A stretch of 44,408 nt of DNA from Apostichopus californicus (lineage: Eukaryota; Echinodermata; Holothuroidea; Aspidochirotida; Stichopodidae): NCBI GenBank assembly GCA_020650975.1, contig JAIPMN010007262.1, positions 1-44,408 of the forward strand. The letters are read 5' to 3'. Position numbers and translations under genes: made by a program. Below, one piece after another: positions 22,701 to 32,346 of this stretch (position 1 is its first letter; every line of letters starts with the position of its first letter). The notes below the pieces were generated by a model. That model was not told the origin of the DNA. It ran no database searches and saw only the letters and a list, made by a program, of their open reading frames with translations.

Positions 22701-23514
22701 TAAGAAATGTTTCGGCTTGGAGGGGGAGAACCTCTTTGAGGTGAAAGGCGTGTATAAGACCGTGTCCTGCGGCTGTTGCAACTCCTTCTCCATGCTCACC
22801 AGGAATGTTGTCGTGGCAACAGGGATGCTGGGCAGAGCCAATAAATTGCAGGTGGAAGGAGAAGACCTCGGCTTCGTGAAGACCAAAGTACAGGATCTGG
22901 AGTCGGCCATTCAGGGAGGCGACCTGGGCTGTGCGTCGTCCAGAGTCTTAGTGGTCGGCGCCGGGCTCAGCGCGGCCGATGCCGTGCAGTGCTGCCGGAA
23001 CGCGAACATTCCCGTCATCCACGTCTTCAGGAGGAAGGCCCACGACCAGCAGATAGCTCTGGCTAGATTACCAAAGGCAGTCTACCCCGAGTATCACGAG
23101 GTCTTAGAACTAATGAGAGGGGAGAAGAAGGACCCCGGTTACACCCCTCTGGCCGAGCATCAGGTTGACAAGTTCTTAGCGGATTACTCAGTGACTCTGC
23201 AGGGCCCCCAGGGTCCGTATCATATGTCCATATCGCTAGCGGTAGTGTTGATTGGCTCTCAGCCGGACCTTACGTTTCTTCCGAACGAGGGAAGGCACAT
23301 GGGCTTTCAGAAAGAGGAGCCGATCAGTTACAAGAACAATCCCTTGGCTGTGAATCCCTTCACCATGGAAATTGTCGACCAACCCGGCTTATACGCGATG
23401 GGGCCGCTGGTCGGAGACAACTTTGTCAGGTTTTCGTTAGGGGGCGCATTGGCAATTACGAAGCACCTGGTCGAGAAAGGTCACATGGCAAGTAAGAACA
23501 ACAATAACCTGTGA
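10618..23514 (+). CDS. OSGIN2: OSGIN family flavoprotein (oxidative stress induced growth inhibitor, OSGIN2-like)
   Basis: Spliced CDS join(10618..10708, 13851..13984, 15908..16102, 21167..21255, 22497..23514), 1527 nt, 508 residues; all junctions are GT-AG and in frame. OSGIN proteins resemble class B flavin monooxygenases; in vertebrates they are stress-induced and linked to growth arrest, though the reaction is poorly defined. Seen here: an N-terminal FAD-binding motif GNGPSA (residues 31-36); DLEYLSEGLEGRS (76-88); GSGLPGGAWW (about 131-140); WMELPG; an ATG motif (277-279); a second dinucleotide-binding motif VVGAGLSAADAV (about 322-333); IPVIHVFRR; LPKAVYPEYHEV; and C-terminal GPLVGDNFVRF (472-482). 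Length fits OSGIN1/OSGIN2 (about 480-550). WMELPG and GPLVGDNFVRF favour OSGIN2 over OSGIN1. An OSGIN1/2 pre-duplication ancestor is the likely status. No break is seen; the gene looks intact. Confidence 0.93.
10840..11024. other. 10-N assembly gap (10927-10936) flanked by the same ~87 bp
   Basis: The sequence at 10840-10926 is repeated at 10937-11024 on the other side of ten Ns. The copies match except for the length of one poly(C) run (10 versus 11 C). This looks like two contig ends that should have been overlapped, or one haplotype placed twice, rather than a real tandem duplication. It lies in OSGIN intron 1 and does not touch coding sequence. Confidence 0.85.
11025..13129. other. OSGIN intron 1, unremarkable part
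   Basis: AT-rich intronic sequence with GTACAGTA-type words (for example near 12105) and homopolymer runs. I see no exon or mobile element with definable ends. Confidence 0.5.
13180..13434. repeat. Three ~85-bp tandem units inside the MITE
   Basis: GAAAATTCGGGCAATATG recurs at 13191, 13277 and 13361 (spacing 86 and 84). The rest of each unit, including GGGCACCTACTGA, is also well conserved. Copies differ by a few substitutions and by T-run length. Confidence 0.85.
13528..13685. repeat. Long foldback (inverted repeat) inside the MITE
   Basis: Arms of about 63 bp (13528-13592 and 13623-13685) pair with few mismatches. Both contain the GCGCGCTCCGC core, TTAATGTGCAT and CATATAGGCAT. The ~30-bp loop is itself partly symmetric (ACCGGTTATT / AATAACCGAT). 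It could be a nested foldback element or a structural part of the MITE. Confidence 0.8.
13851..13984 (+). other. OSGIN2: OSGIN coding exon 2
   Basis: Acceptor TTCTCCGCAG ends at 13850; donor GTAAAT starts at 13985. It enters in phase 1 and leaves in phase 0, encoding residues 31-75. It completes the FAD-binding GNGPSA motif and continues LSFFLSGHWPYY, the conserved helix after the glycine loop. Confidence 0.93.
13985..15907. other. OSGIN intron 2
   Basis: AT-rich intron without a recognisable gene. It contains a poly(T) run near 15439-15451 and a (TTA)n to T-rich low-complexity tract at about 15519-15600. A pyrimidine-rich 3' end precedes the exon 3 acceptor. Confidence 0.6.
15519..15600. 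repeat. (TTA)n / T-rich low-complexity tract
   Basis: A trinucleotide run of about six TTA units grades into an AT-only stretch of T4-8A blocks. Open frames across it are composition artefacts. Confidence 0.85.
15908..16102 (+). other. OSGIN2: OSGIN coding exon 3
   Basis: Acceptor TCTACAG ends at 15907; donor GTGAGT starts at 16103. 195 nt, phase 0 to phase 0, residues 76-140. It encodes DLEYLSEGLEGRSRHPVALL and ends VPHMVLGSGLPGGAWW, both hallmarks of the OSGIN family. Confidence 0.95.
16103..18783. other. OSGIN intron 3, first part
   Basis: AT-rich intronic sequence. I see no splice-flanked coding exon or element with clear ends on either strand. Confidence 0.5.
18784..19170. repeat. 194-bp tandem duplication, two copies
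   Basis: The sequence at 18784-18977 is repeated from 18978 with only a few differences, including a 4-base length change after AAGTACAT and one base near ACAGACCT. Both copies open ACAGAACTGTCTGTAGAGCT and close ACCAGGCAATTATTCATG. The high identity implies a recent event. Confidence 0.9.
19171..21166. other. OSGIN intron 3, last part
   Basis: Non-coding and AT-rich, with an (AAT)n patch near 19493-19511 and several GTACAGTAC words (19214, 20042, 20105). It ends in the pyrimidine tract TTCTTTTTCCTTTTTTTATAG used for exon 4. Confidence 0.6.
21167..21255 (+). other. OSGIN2: OSGIN coding exon 4
   Basis: Acceptor TTTTATAG ends at 21166; donor GTAATT starts at 21256. 89 nt, entering phase 0 and leaving phase 2, residues 141-169. 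It encodes SVLTLSLGCWMELPG and DFKQW, which align with the vertebrate OSGIN2 segment between GGAW and the ARYY motif. The donor departs from consensus at +5, so splicing here may be less efficient. Confidence 0.9.
21414..21780. repeat. 44-bp minisatellite, about 8 copies
   Basis: Unit of about 44 bp containing TAGGTTGGCAACCCTAGTTA and GGATCTGGTTTTGGCA. Several neighbouring units are nearly identical, and the last is truncated. It lies in OSGIN intron 4. Confidence 0.92.
22053..22470. repeat. 70-71-bp minisatellite, about 6 copies, next to the last OSGIN acceptor
   Basis: GGAGGGCCAGTAGGG-type starts recur at about 22053, 22125, 22195, 22266, 22337 and 22408. Each unit also carries AACATGATCCT and GTAGTCATGT. 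The final unit runs to about 22470, only ~26 bp before the exon 5 start at 22497. Its variant TTTAACA could serve as the branch site. Confidence 0.9.
22497..23514 (+). other. OSGIN2: OSGIN coding exon 5 (terminal coding exon)
   Basis: The acceptor CTTGCAG ends at 22496. The first base completes an Arg codon split across intron 4; the stop TGA is at 23512-23514. It encodes residues 170-508, two thirds of the protein, without interruption: GEVARYYQSYV, ARNVVVATG-like (RNVVVATGM), the second Rossmann motif VVGAGLSAADAV, VFRRK, YPEYHEV, VVLIGSQPDL, and LYAMGPLVGDNFVRF. The exon is visibly richer in G+C than the flanking introns. A 351-residue open frame starts at an intronic ATG (22459), but its first 12 codons are intron. 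Confidence 0.95.
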
Positions 23515-24821
23515 AAAGCGTATCTCATTTGAACTTTCCTGTGTTTAGCTTGGAATAATGAGCATTTATTTTCTCAGGAAGTACGATGTGCAATGTACAG
23601 CCGAGCTGAGTGGTTCTGGCGTCGCTCGGGTATATCTTCGAGATGGGTCTTGAAAAGTTTGGACGGAGCTAATGCAACAGCTGCTTTTGCTTTTCGAATG
23701 TTACTTCCCTGTTGCTGCTCGGTGGGTTTGATCGATGGTTACTCAGTACTTTCTTTGGGCTTCAGAGTTTAATATCCTACATCTCAGAAAATGTTACCAT
23801 CACCATGGGATAATCTTAGTGAAAGGATTTGATCTTAGGTGTGCAACCAGAGAGGGCGGGGGAGTGAAGAGAAGAGAGGGGAAGGGAAGACAAGAAATTT
23901 ATACCAAATTGCGTACTCTGAGATATTAAAGGAACTCAGCTGATTTAGAAATTTTGTATTTATTTTTGAAAAATTGAATTTTTATGTGTATACTTGAGTG
24001 GTTGAATGTACGTACAGTACATCAACAAGTTGTATCTTAAGCTTAATTGTATGTTTTAAAGCAATGAACTTTGTGTTTTAAACTTTCCAGTGTCTGATCC
24101 ACAGTCCATTGTGTTTACTGCTACAACAGTAACCAAACATGAGCAAGATATTTCTTCTTCAAATTTCTCTCCAGAGTTTAAGATACAAATCAGTTCCATT
24201 CAAGTGTTAGGAAAAGCTTCGAAGAGTTACATTAAAATGTATTCATGTGCTGTACAATTCAAATAGAATCTTTCCTACTTTATTCTAAGACAGTCTTTGT
24301 ATTTGGTTTTTTAGCCTCGTCTGTTCTGTCTCAAACAGTAAACTCGTTATCCATCTGTATGATGGAGGGATGCATACTGTATTTGTTTTTTTGTATTTTT
24401 TCTATCTTGAATTCAGATTGCAATTAGGTATGACTTATTTAGGGTTTTTATGTTTGATTTTTTATCTGTGATTCTCGCATGTCTGCTTTCTCCTAGTTTA
24501 TAATACACAAAGCAGCTTTTTACGTTAACTTTTGTTTTATAAAAAATCTGTGACTCTATGGTCATACTAAACCTCCAAAACCATGCAGAACATTACTTCA
24601 AATAATGAGAGAAAATTGAACACAGTTTTCCACTTTGCTCCTTTTGATACAATTAATACAAAAAACGAAATAACTCTGGACAAAAAATTTGTTCATGATC
24701 AGGTGGAATGCTCCAAACATCCATCAACTAATTTCCATTGGGTGACAAGCTTTAAATCTATCTTTGTGTTTTTGATCTGTTGTGTAACCTTACTCTGCGC
24801 AGATCTCAACAGATTTGTTCA

Positions 24822-24824
<3 letters not shown>

Positions 24825-24852
<28 letters not shown>
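24825..24852 (+). repeat. Poly(A) run, 28 A
   Basis: An uninterrupted A homopolymer. I could not define a retroposon body or flanking duplication for it. Confidence 0.85.
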
Positions 24853-24856
<4 letters not shown>

Positions 24857-25182
24857 TGAACGATGCTTGGAAGGGGGAATAAGAAGAAGGGGAGAAATCT
24901 GTTGTAAGTTCTCTACATCAAAAGAAAGATAACTGTTGACCGATAAGAAAGCACCACCAAATACCTCCTGTGAATAGGATCCTTTCATCAGTTTCCACAG
25001 CAAGTAGCCTTCTGGAAACGTTAACATCTGCTACGAGATGTATGTCTTCTGCGGCTGTTTAAAGTGAAAGTTTGGTATTAATATTATCTCTGGTGATATT
25101 CAACCAGTGGATGATCTATATTGGTTTATGACGCCTGCAGTTCCTCACGTCTGTCATCGGTAAACCCATATTAAATGTGTCG

Positions 25183-25188
25183 AATAAA
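25183..25188 (+). promoter_or_regulatory. Candidate polyadenylation signal AATAAA
   Basis: A canonical hexamer 1.67 kb after the OSGIN stop, the most downstream good candidate before AT-rich intergenic sequence. ATTAAA variants lie nearer to the stop (23925, 24231), so the 3' UTR may be shorter. Confidence 0.35.
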
Positions 25189-25205
25189 GTATTGGATTTA
25201 TGAAG

Positions 25206-26426
25206 CAAACAGACCAGTGAGTGTGTTATGTCAATGAACACAGAATAACCTATGCATCTGGTATCTTTTATACTGTGTTATGTATACAGCATGGGTTGGA
25301 CTTTTGATTTGCAAAAACCAAAGTTACATTTTCACCTTAATTGAAGTATTTAAGAAAGAAAAAAATTCTTTTCATTTGCATATGATTTAAATGAGGGCTC
25401 CATTGCAAAATCTATATTACAGTACATTAATTTATTGTATTTTTTTTTCGCTTAAAAAGCATGTTTTTTTTTTCCCTGCCGATCTGTTTCTACTATGTAT
25501 AATTTGTATTTTCATTCTATATTATTTAAATCTGTACTTTCCACCTGAACGTTTTTCCATACCATAACTTCAGCTCTTCGGCGTATTAGATCTATTAGAA
25601 TCATTATATTGTTGGTTGCGTCGGACCAGTGGTGGTAGCGTAACACATGACATCGAATTACAAATACAATTTGATTGATGAAAAGAAAAACGGAAATCGT
25701 TATGACGGTGTGACCAATGGTAATGGTAATATAATTTCACAGTTTGTTATTAATTTGTTTGCAAAATGCTGCTGGAGTATTTAAGTTTAAACAAGACATT
25801 ATGAAAGGAGCTTTTGTCTGTCGAAACTAAATATGCTCGTTTGCATTTTGATGACGAATACTGAAATAACAGTGAATTAACACATTCTTGACTCAAGTCT
25901 GCACTTCAAGAGCAAGATCGTTGTGAACAGATAGATCGCTTCACATGTAATCTGTGACGATAACCATGTATAACAACAAATTCTCCGATAGTTTCAAAGC
26001 AACTCTGTATAAATTTTAAGAATAATTGGTTACTAATTAAGATAACCATGCAGTCCATTTAGAATATACCAATTGTGGGAGGATAGAAGTAGTATCAATA
26101 TTTAAGGCCTCTCTTAATATGTTAATTCCATCTGAAATCTCCTTCAATGGTGGGTGCTAAGTGTTTGTGTGTGTCTGTGTTTTGTCTCTCACATTGAGAG
26201 AGTAGGGAAGAATCCATGGAAAATTCTATGGATAATTAATTATTTCTAATATTTCCTCATGTTTTACGAAAGAAATGGAAAAAGTGTTTTTATTTTATGA
26301 ATATTACTGAGGTGGTAAATCATTTTGAGCAACACAAGGCTGTGGGTAACGTGGTTTCCTGTGCATCTTCTGATACACTTCATCAGGTGGTGGTGGTAAC
26401 TACCACACTGAATGGTTTGGCTCTTT
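25206..26426. other. Intergenic DNA between OSGIN and NBN, first part
   Basis: AT-rich. I see no gene, RNA gene or element with recognisable ends. Confidence 0.5.
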
Positions 26427-26640
26427 GCCGCATCTACTCACAGCCTAGCTGCATCCACCCACAGCCTAGCTGCATCCACCCACAGCCTAGCTACATCTAC
26501 TCACAGCCTAGCCGCATCCACCCACAGCCTAGCTGTATCCACCCACAGCCTAGCTGCATCCACCCACAGCCTAGCTGTATCCACCTACAGCCTAGCTGCA
26601 TGCACCCACAGCCTAGCTGCATCCACCCACAGCCTAGCTG
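26427..26640. repeat. 21-bp minisatellite, about 10 copies
   Basis: The unit CACAGCCTAGCTGCATCCAC repeats with a 21-bp period and scattered substitutions. Because 21 is a multiple of three, all units stay in frame and create a spurious QPSCIHP-repeat reading frame. I see no exon signals and no similarity to a known protein. Confidence 0.92.
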
Positions 26641-27646
26641 TGCCATATCTTTGTTCGCTTCTTTTAGGTTTGTTTGCATCACGTTGAGTGTCTCGCTTGA
26701 ATCCGTTCATCTGCTTACATTGGTACAGATTTCTATGCAAAGCTTAACATGAGCTTGTTGGCTCATTATTTCCCCAAAGCTAGCTATCTAAAAGAAAATT
26801 GCCGGGTGAGGTATGTGGGTCTTTTTCTGGTACGCTGATACAATGACATTTCTCACAGACAATCAGACAATGTCAAAGGGTGATTTGATTTAGGTTTGGT
26901 TAACACTCATCTCTTAATACGAGCAAAGAGAACCATGGAAATGGTTAAGAAACAAATGGAATATTTCTCTTTCCTGTGAAAGTGACTTTTGTTATTAAAG
27001 TTGTTTTAAGTTTAATTTTTGTGTCTTTCATAAGAGTGTGGGAGTAAGTTAATGTATGTAACTGAAGTTAAAGATTAAGGACATTGTTTACCAAATCATT
27101 TGGAATAAAGCGATGGGAGATACTTACAAATAGACAATGCAGGTCCAAAAGTGGTGGTAGTGGTCTGGACGAGGGTGAGAGGGCAACTTGAGGGTTCGTC
27201 ACTGCCAGTAGCCTGTCACTAAAGCCACAGGTTTGTGAAGGTTACCCCTTTTTTGTATGTGTTTGCATTTCGATGTCTTCATCATATTCAGCTTTGTAAT
27301 ACATTTTGTATATTTCACAATCCTAAATGTTTGCATATTTTCAGAATATATGATAGATTATATTACAAGATTTGGTACTGTATGTTGGTTGGAGGAAACA
27401 AATAAACAAGAAAAAGGAATTTCCAAACTTCATCTCCTTTTTTTCCTCAGTGTTTTTGTGGTATTTGGGATGGAAAGGTCATGACCTTTCTCAACAGTAT
27501 AATATTCCTTGATAAAAATAGCTGCAAATATATCTGTGAAGTTTTTTGGGGGACATGAGTGAATAAATTCAGTGGGCCAGAATGGATTGAGCTCTGCACA
27601 CAGAAATATAGATATATATGTATGAATCTGATGAACGGGTATAGCT
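26641..27646. other. Intergenic DNA
   Basis: No gene or element recognised. An ATGTGG at 26813 opens a 22-codon frame reaching a weak GTGATT donor in the phase NBN exon 1 would need. The peptide does not resemble a nibrin N-terminus, so I do not call it. Confidence 0.4.
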
Positions 27647-27654
27647 ATGATGAC

Positions 27655-27761
27655 CAGAGGTATCACTAGACGTCTTTTAGGGTGGCCTGGTGCTTTTCTA
27701 GGGCAACCTATTTTTTTTTGGGGGGGGGTCCTATGGTGTGTTGGCCTTGGCCACACCACTG
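27655..27761. mobile_element. Short hAT-like MITE (107 bp)
   Basis: The left end is CAGAGGTATCAC; the right end, read on the minus strand, is CAGTGGTGTGGCC. The ends are imperfect inverted repeats. Flanking 8-mers ATGATGAC (27647-27654) and CTGATGAC (27762-27769) match at 7 of 8 positions, consistent with an aged 8-bp target-site duplication. A T9G9 run sits inside. Confidence 0.65.
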
Positions 27762-27769
27762 CTGATGAC

Positions 27770-29889
27770 CATGATAGGAGCTACCCCTGTGTGCTTCCTT
27801 AATTTCACTTGATGACATGATACACTGTGTGAAGGATTTCTATACTGTTACCTTTATTAACTTAAAACCTGAAAGAGGTGGGTTTGGTTGGTGAGGAGGA
27901 GGTTCAAAAGTTGTTAGAATACACCTTTAGTCTTAGGATAAAGAAATGGGAATTGATTAATCCATAACCGATCCATAACTTTTAATACTGTAGAACATTT
28001 TTCCCATGAAATGTCTGAGAAGTGAATGAATCAACTGTATGAGCTATCATTGGCCCAGATCAGTATTGGATAATGGTGGGGACGCGTGTCTGTTCTCTGA
28101 TACTATCTAAGCGGAGGGCGACCTTTGGTTCACGCATATTTTTTGGGCAAACATACCTCCCAGATCGCCGGAAATAACACTTCCCAGACCCAATGATGCT
28201 TCCCAAACCTCCTTAACTTTTAGATCTCATGGCTTAGAAATTTAGTTTGGGGAAATACATGGGCGTCTGCAGAAAAAAATCAGGGGACAAATAATCCAAG
28301 TAGACTTTTATATACGATGGGTCTGGGGTCCTCTCCCAGAAAACATTATAGACTGCTGCAAATGCGATTTCCGTCCTATATTTAACAACTGTGGATAAAT
28401 ATAATAAAATGAGAACTGCTGCATATCATTTGCACAATGCTAGATCAAACTGCGCCAAAGTTCAATACAGGGGAATTTGATATGCAGCGTTTGGTCAAGA
28501 TAAATTGGTGGGGACAAGGTATATTATGTCCCCACCACTGAAAAAGTTGGTGGGAACGCGTCCCGCTGTCCCCACCAGGATCTGCGCCCATGGTAGCTAT
28601 AAGATACAGAGTCACTGTAGGAGTAATGCTCTGGCATTTCATAGACTTCCACCATTCTTTTCAATGAAATTTGCAATTTTACACAGGCTAGGGAAAGTTA
28701 GGAGTAACAGGGTAGTCATGTAATGAAGCGTGGTGGAAATTTGAAGGATCATGTGCCTCACATTTTTGGTAATACCAGAAAATAATTGGGAGGAGCTGGG
28801 ATACTGCCAACCTTGAGTACTTATGCCAAAATTTGAGATTACTTAGTAACATTATTTTTTTCCTGAAAGAAACTTAACAGAAGTAAAGTGTCATATGAAT
28901 GCAATTATAGAACAGTTACAGTATTGTTTGTTTTTGGAATGTCCTGCAACAACAGAAAACACACCCTCTTTCGCAGTATGCATACCTTTGTCATTTGTAA
29001 AGACAGGTGTCCGTCCTACAGTAACACCTAAACTTATCCCCTGTCCTTCCACCTTTTCCTTCTCCTCCTTTATACCCTCCCCCTTTACACCACCCCCACA
29101 TAAAATCATGGTTGATGCTGAGTTGAATAAATGTTAGGTTAAATGGATATTCCAGTTGCAAAAAATCAATCTTATCTAGACTTTCTAGTAGAGACAAAGA
29201 TTCCACATTATCAGTTGAATCCCCTCCGCCATCGTAATATGTTCAACTATCGCGAGATTTGGTTAGTGTACAGTATGGGATATACAGTAGGTCATATGAG
29301 TTTCATTCTAGTTATATGCTCCCTGGGCCATGCATGTTGTATGTGAAGCTAGTTTTAATGTTTGTACCTTCTCACTATCAAGCACGAATATTTACTGTAA
29401 AGGAGATGGAAATATCCGTAACTTTGCTGCCTTAGATAGCAGATGTCAAGCATACCAACATGTTTCGTTTTCGAAATATTAAAACTGGATGTAAGCATAT
29501 CAAACAGACGAATCAAATTATTGTAGTTTGACAAGCTGACCTATTCTGTTGTCCTAACATTAACAAGTAACACTAACACTACAGTAACAACTAACACTGA
29601 ACAGTAAAAGTAACGTAATGACAAATAATAAAATTCTTGAGTTAGGCTTAGCTTAACTTATAGTTACACTACAATAGCCTATCTAAGCAGTTAATGAACG
29701 TAAACTTCCATTCTGGCCTGATGAATTTGGCAAACGAAGTTGGTTACACCAATGCTGCATGGGTTCTAGTTAGCCTAGGCCTATGCTCAGTTTCAATTGC
29801 ATTTTTGGTAACACTCAAAGCGAATTGGGAAGAAAAGTTATACTATTACCACACCCACCCACTCACACACTAATAAGGTAAAGAAGAGT
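27770..29889. other. Intergenic DNA with a possible transposon remnant
   Basis: Apart from the candidate element at 28258-28592 there is no gene I can support. Short frames near 28900-29200 lie over a pyrimidine-rich tract and look like noise. Confidence 0.45.
28258..28592. mobile_element. Possible non-autonomous DNA transposon remnant
   Basis: The left end CATGGGCGTCTGC and the right end read in reverse, CATGGGCGCAGATC, share eight terminal bases. The interior is G/C-run rich (TGTCCCCACCA and its near inverse) like the other small elements here. No target-site duplication is evident, so the call is tentative. Confidence 0.35.
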
Positions 29890-30880
29890 ATTTAAACCAA
29901 ATGATGAGGCTAACGAGTCCAATGCAAGATTGACAATCTTCAACTTTACTGCAGATATTCCTGGACACATAATTACTTGTTTGACTTTGAGTGTGGGCGC
30001 TCTGTTTAGCTCTCTTTACTTCAAATGTGTTTTGTATGAGCTCTTCTCCTATCCTCAGCTGGCGCTGGAGAACAGAGCGCCATCTTTTGCTTCATATTCC
30101 CCAGAATTCTGTGTTGTTGTCCAAAGATTTCATGTCTCACCTACAAGGATCCTTGGAGTACAGCTAGAGATGTCCAACACTCGTTTTGCCAGTTTCAATT
30201 TTTCCATGGAAGATATCTTTGGGGATTGTGCTATCCTCCATTCTGCATATATGACCAAGCCAGCACAGTCTACATTGCCTGAGCAGTGTTGTACACTGTC
30301 AAAGAGCTAGCCCGAGAGAGAATCGTCTCTCTCCATGTAATGCCCAGGATGCTATTCCAGCGGCTTAGGTGAAAGCTTGTTCAGCTTGTGCTTCTTGTTT
30401 GATATTTAAGTAGTCCATGGATACTTCACTATCGTATAGGAGAGTACTGACGATACAGGAATTGTAAATTGCCATCTTAGTCTTGAAAGTTAATTTTGAA
30501 ATTCTCCCAGACTTGTGCCGGCTAAAGATGAATGTAGATTTCCATCTGCTTATTCCATGTGCTTATTGATTTTGGAAAATTAAAGGGACAGATTGTTGCT
30601 TATGGTGGACCCAAGATATATAAATCAATGAACGACATTCAGTGTGTAATTATCATGTTAACTACTGGTAGAGCACCTACATCATGGCATATAGAACTTC
30701 AGTCTATTTTAGGCTGATGATGGTAAGTCCAAAGTCTTTGGAGAAGCAATGAAGAAGGCACTGGAGTTGTAGCTTGGTGCTAGTGACATCATCGGCAAAA
30801 AGGCACTGATGATGACCTTGCATAACTTAGTGTTAGCTCCCTTAGCTCTTAAAAGTACTCCTGGAAAAAATCCTCAGAAT
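29890..30880 (-). mobile_element. LINE (non-LTR retrotransposon) fossil, reverse transcriptase C-terminal half
   Basis: On the minus strand, the segment at 30784-30804 reads CLFADDV, the FADD active-site box of a reverse transcriptase, followed by FGLTI and SLK-TEVL. Further along come AIYNSCIVSTLLYDSE (about 30430-30480), LCWLGHICRMEDSTIPKDI (about 30200-30260) and, close to 29940, an ICSKVEDCQSCIGL-like relic of the C-terminal CCHC finger. The order matches non-LTR LINE ORF2 proteins. The frame is interrupted many times and the 5' part is absent, so it is a long-dead, 5'-truncated copy. Confidence 0.82.
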
Positions 30881-31784
30881 TTGTGTACTGTACTGTCCCT
30901 TTATTATCACGAAAATCGTAAAAAGTCCCTGGATAATTTCATTTTTACCTATTTGGCCATCTGTTCATAGAGACAGCTCAACTTAACTTGTGATTGTTTA
31001 TAATTACAAATGTAAAGAACATTCATGGCTTGCTCACAGGTAAAGGCACCCCAGATCAATGATGAATTCTACAGCCTGTAATTCACTTGAAGCACATGAA
31101 GTTGCACGAATTGATGTATAATAAGATCTCCAGTTACCTTCAACTTTTCTGGTAAATTGGATATTTTTCTTGGACCAGATACTGTACTAGTTTCTGAATG
31201 TGGTGTTCTTTCTTTATTTTCCATTACTCAATAATGTTATTACATTTCTTGTACAGCTTCCAGCATTTCATCGCTATGGAAATCAAGTTGTTGGTTCATG
31301 TATTTTTTATTAAAATAAGTTACCTATGTCCAGAAGTTACTCTGAATAATTCATTTAAAAGCAGAAGACAAAGTTGAATTTGAATTAAAACTATCTATAA
31401 TATTAAGTTTAGCCAGCTTTCTTGCCAAGATTCCCAAGGTCTGAAAGCCAAATTTGCTTTAGTAATTGGTCTCTTAACTACCAAAAAATTGACATAACTA
31501 TGAAACTGCGATTTCAATGCATGAAACAACATTCTGTCTGGTCAACTTTCATTCAGTTGCCATTGTATTTAATAACATTTCTTCTTCATTTTCTAGGCTC
31601 TTGTTCAAATGGAATTTGATAATAAAATGTTCACAAAGTGTACCTTGCCTTCCATACTGCTGTCCGTTTCTTCAACTTTCCAAAGAAACTTAGTAACTTG
31701 ATTGCATACATTTATTCATGCACTACTACACTATAGAGAGTGCATAAACAGAGAATGAACAAATCTTTAAAGATCTGCTTTACT
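30881..31784. other. Intergenic DNA upstream of NBN
   Basis: No gene recognised. The missing first exon and promoter of NBN may be in this stretch or on either side of the MITE that follows. Confidence 0.4.
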
Positions 31785-32116
31785 GGCTCCAATTATAGCA
31801 TGCTAGAGCTAGGAAAGTTTTGTGATTACGTAATCGACCTGTCACGGTCGTAAATCAACCTCAGGCTTAACAATTAGCCTGCATAGCTTCTTAACACCAT
31901 TAGGCTCTTTGTGTAAACACTGTGTGGAAATATGTTCATATCTACAGTGTAGTTAATCATACAGCTTTCATACAGAGACCCCCTCATACAAGAAAAAAAT
32001 GTGGCAGGCGTTGCAGACTAATTGGTAAAAAGAGGTCATTTTACGACCAAGGCAGGTCGATTACGTAGAAACTTACAATAAACTTTTCCTTATGATAGCG
32101 TGCTATAGTTGGGGTC
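31785..32116. mobile_element. Long-TIR MITE (about 330 bp)
   Basis: Arms of about 70 bp (31785-31855 and 32039-32116) are inverted copies with mismatches. Both contain TATAGCA-GCTA, TTACGTAATCGACCTG and GGTCGTAAA on the same relative strand. No transposase and no clear target-site duplication. The element lies 180 bp before NBN exon 2, either in intron 1 or in the promoter region. Confidence 0.75.
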
Positions 32117-32295
32117 TATACAGCAGACCTATAAATGGGAAGAAGCAAGACCTTCTATACCACAACAAAATAAATATTGATATCTAACTAAATTGTCTCT
32201 CAGAAACACCAACTTTCTGCTTAACTTCAAGTATTCTTATAAGCTTTAGTAACAAAAATGTTGAAGAATACTTTTCTTTTCCCCTTGTTTTCCAG

Positions 32296-32346
32296 CACTT
32301 GTGTACTTCGTTGTCAGAGATGAAGGCTATTCAGTTGGGAGGAAAG
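32296..32346 (+). other. NBN: NBN exon 2, first half of FHA strand 1
   Basis: Acceptor TTTTCCAG ends at 32295; donor GTAAAA starts at 32347. It enters in phase 1 and leaves in phase 1. It encodes LVYFVVRDEGYSVGRK, the same number of residues as the human exon 2 start up to VVGRK. The entry phase equals that of human NBN intron 1, supporting a short upstream first exon that I could not find. Confidence 0.85.

Larger units (their letters stand above)
23515..25205 (+). other. Probable OSGIN 3' UTR and downstream sequence
   Basis: No coding exon is seen. Candidate poly(A) signals are ATTAAA at 23925 and 24231 and a canonical AATAAA at 25183-25188. Which is used cannot be decided from sequence. 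A 28-A run lies at 24825-24852 and may be a genomic poly(A) from a retroposed fragment. Confidence 0.4.

Noticed and set aside
26297-26752. Open frame with QPSCIHP repeats as a gene
   Set aside because: A 21-bp minisatellite keeps any frame open; open frames exist on both strands over the same bases.
26813-26880. ATGTGG frame with a phase 1 GTGATT donor as the NBN first exon
   Set aside because: Phase fits, but the peptide does not resemble a nibrin N-terminus, the donor is weak and it is 5.4 kb away. Not supported.
29930-30310. 126-codon + strand open frame
   Set aside because: It is the antisense shadow of the LINE fossil at 29890-30880.
32000-32025. ATGTGG start (MWQALQTN) followed by GTAAAA as the NBN first exon
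   Set aside because: It leaves the exon in phase 2, while exon 2 needs phase 1 (the phase 2 join hits an early stop). It also lies inside the 31785-32116 MITE.
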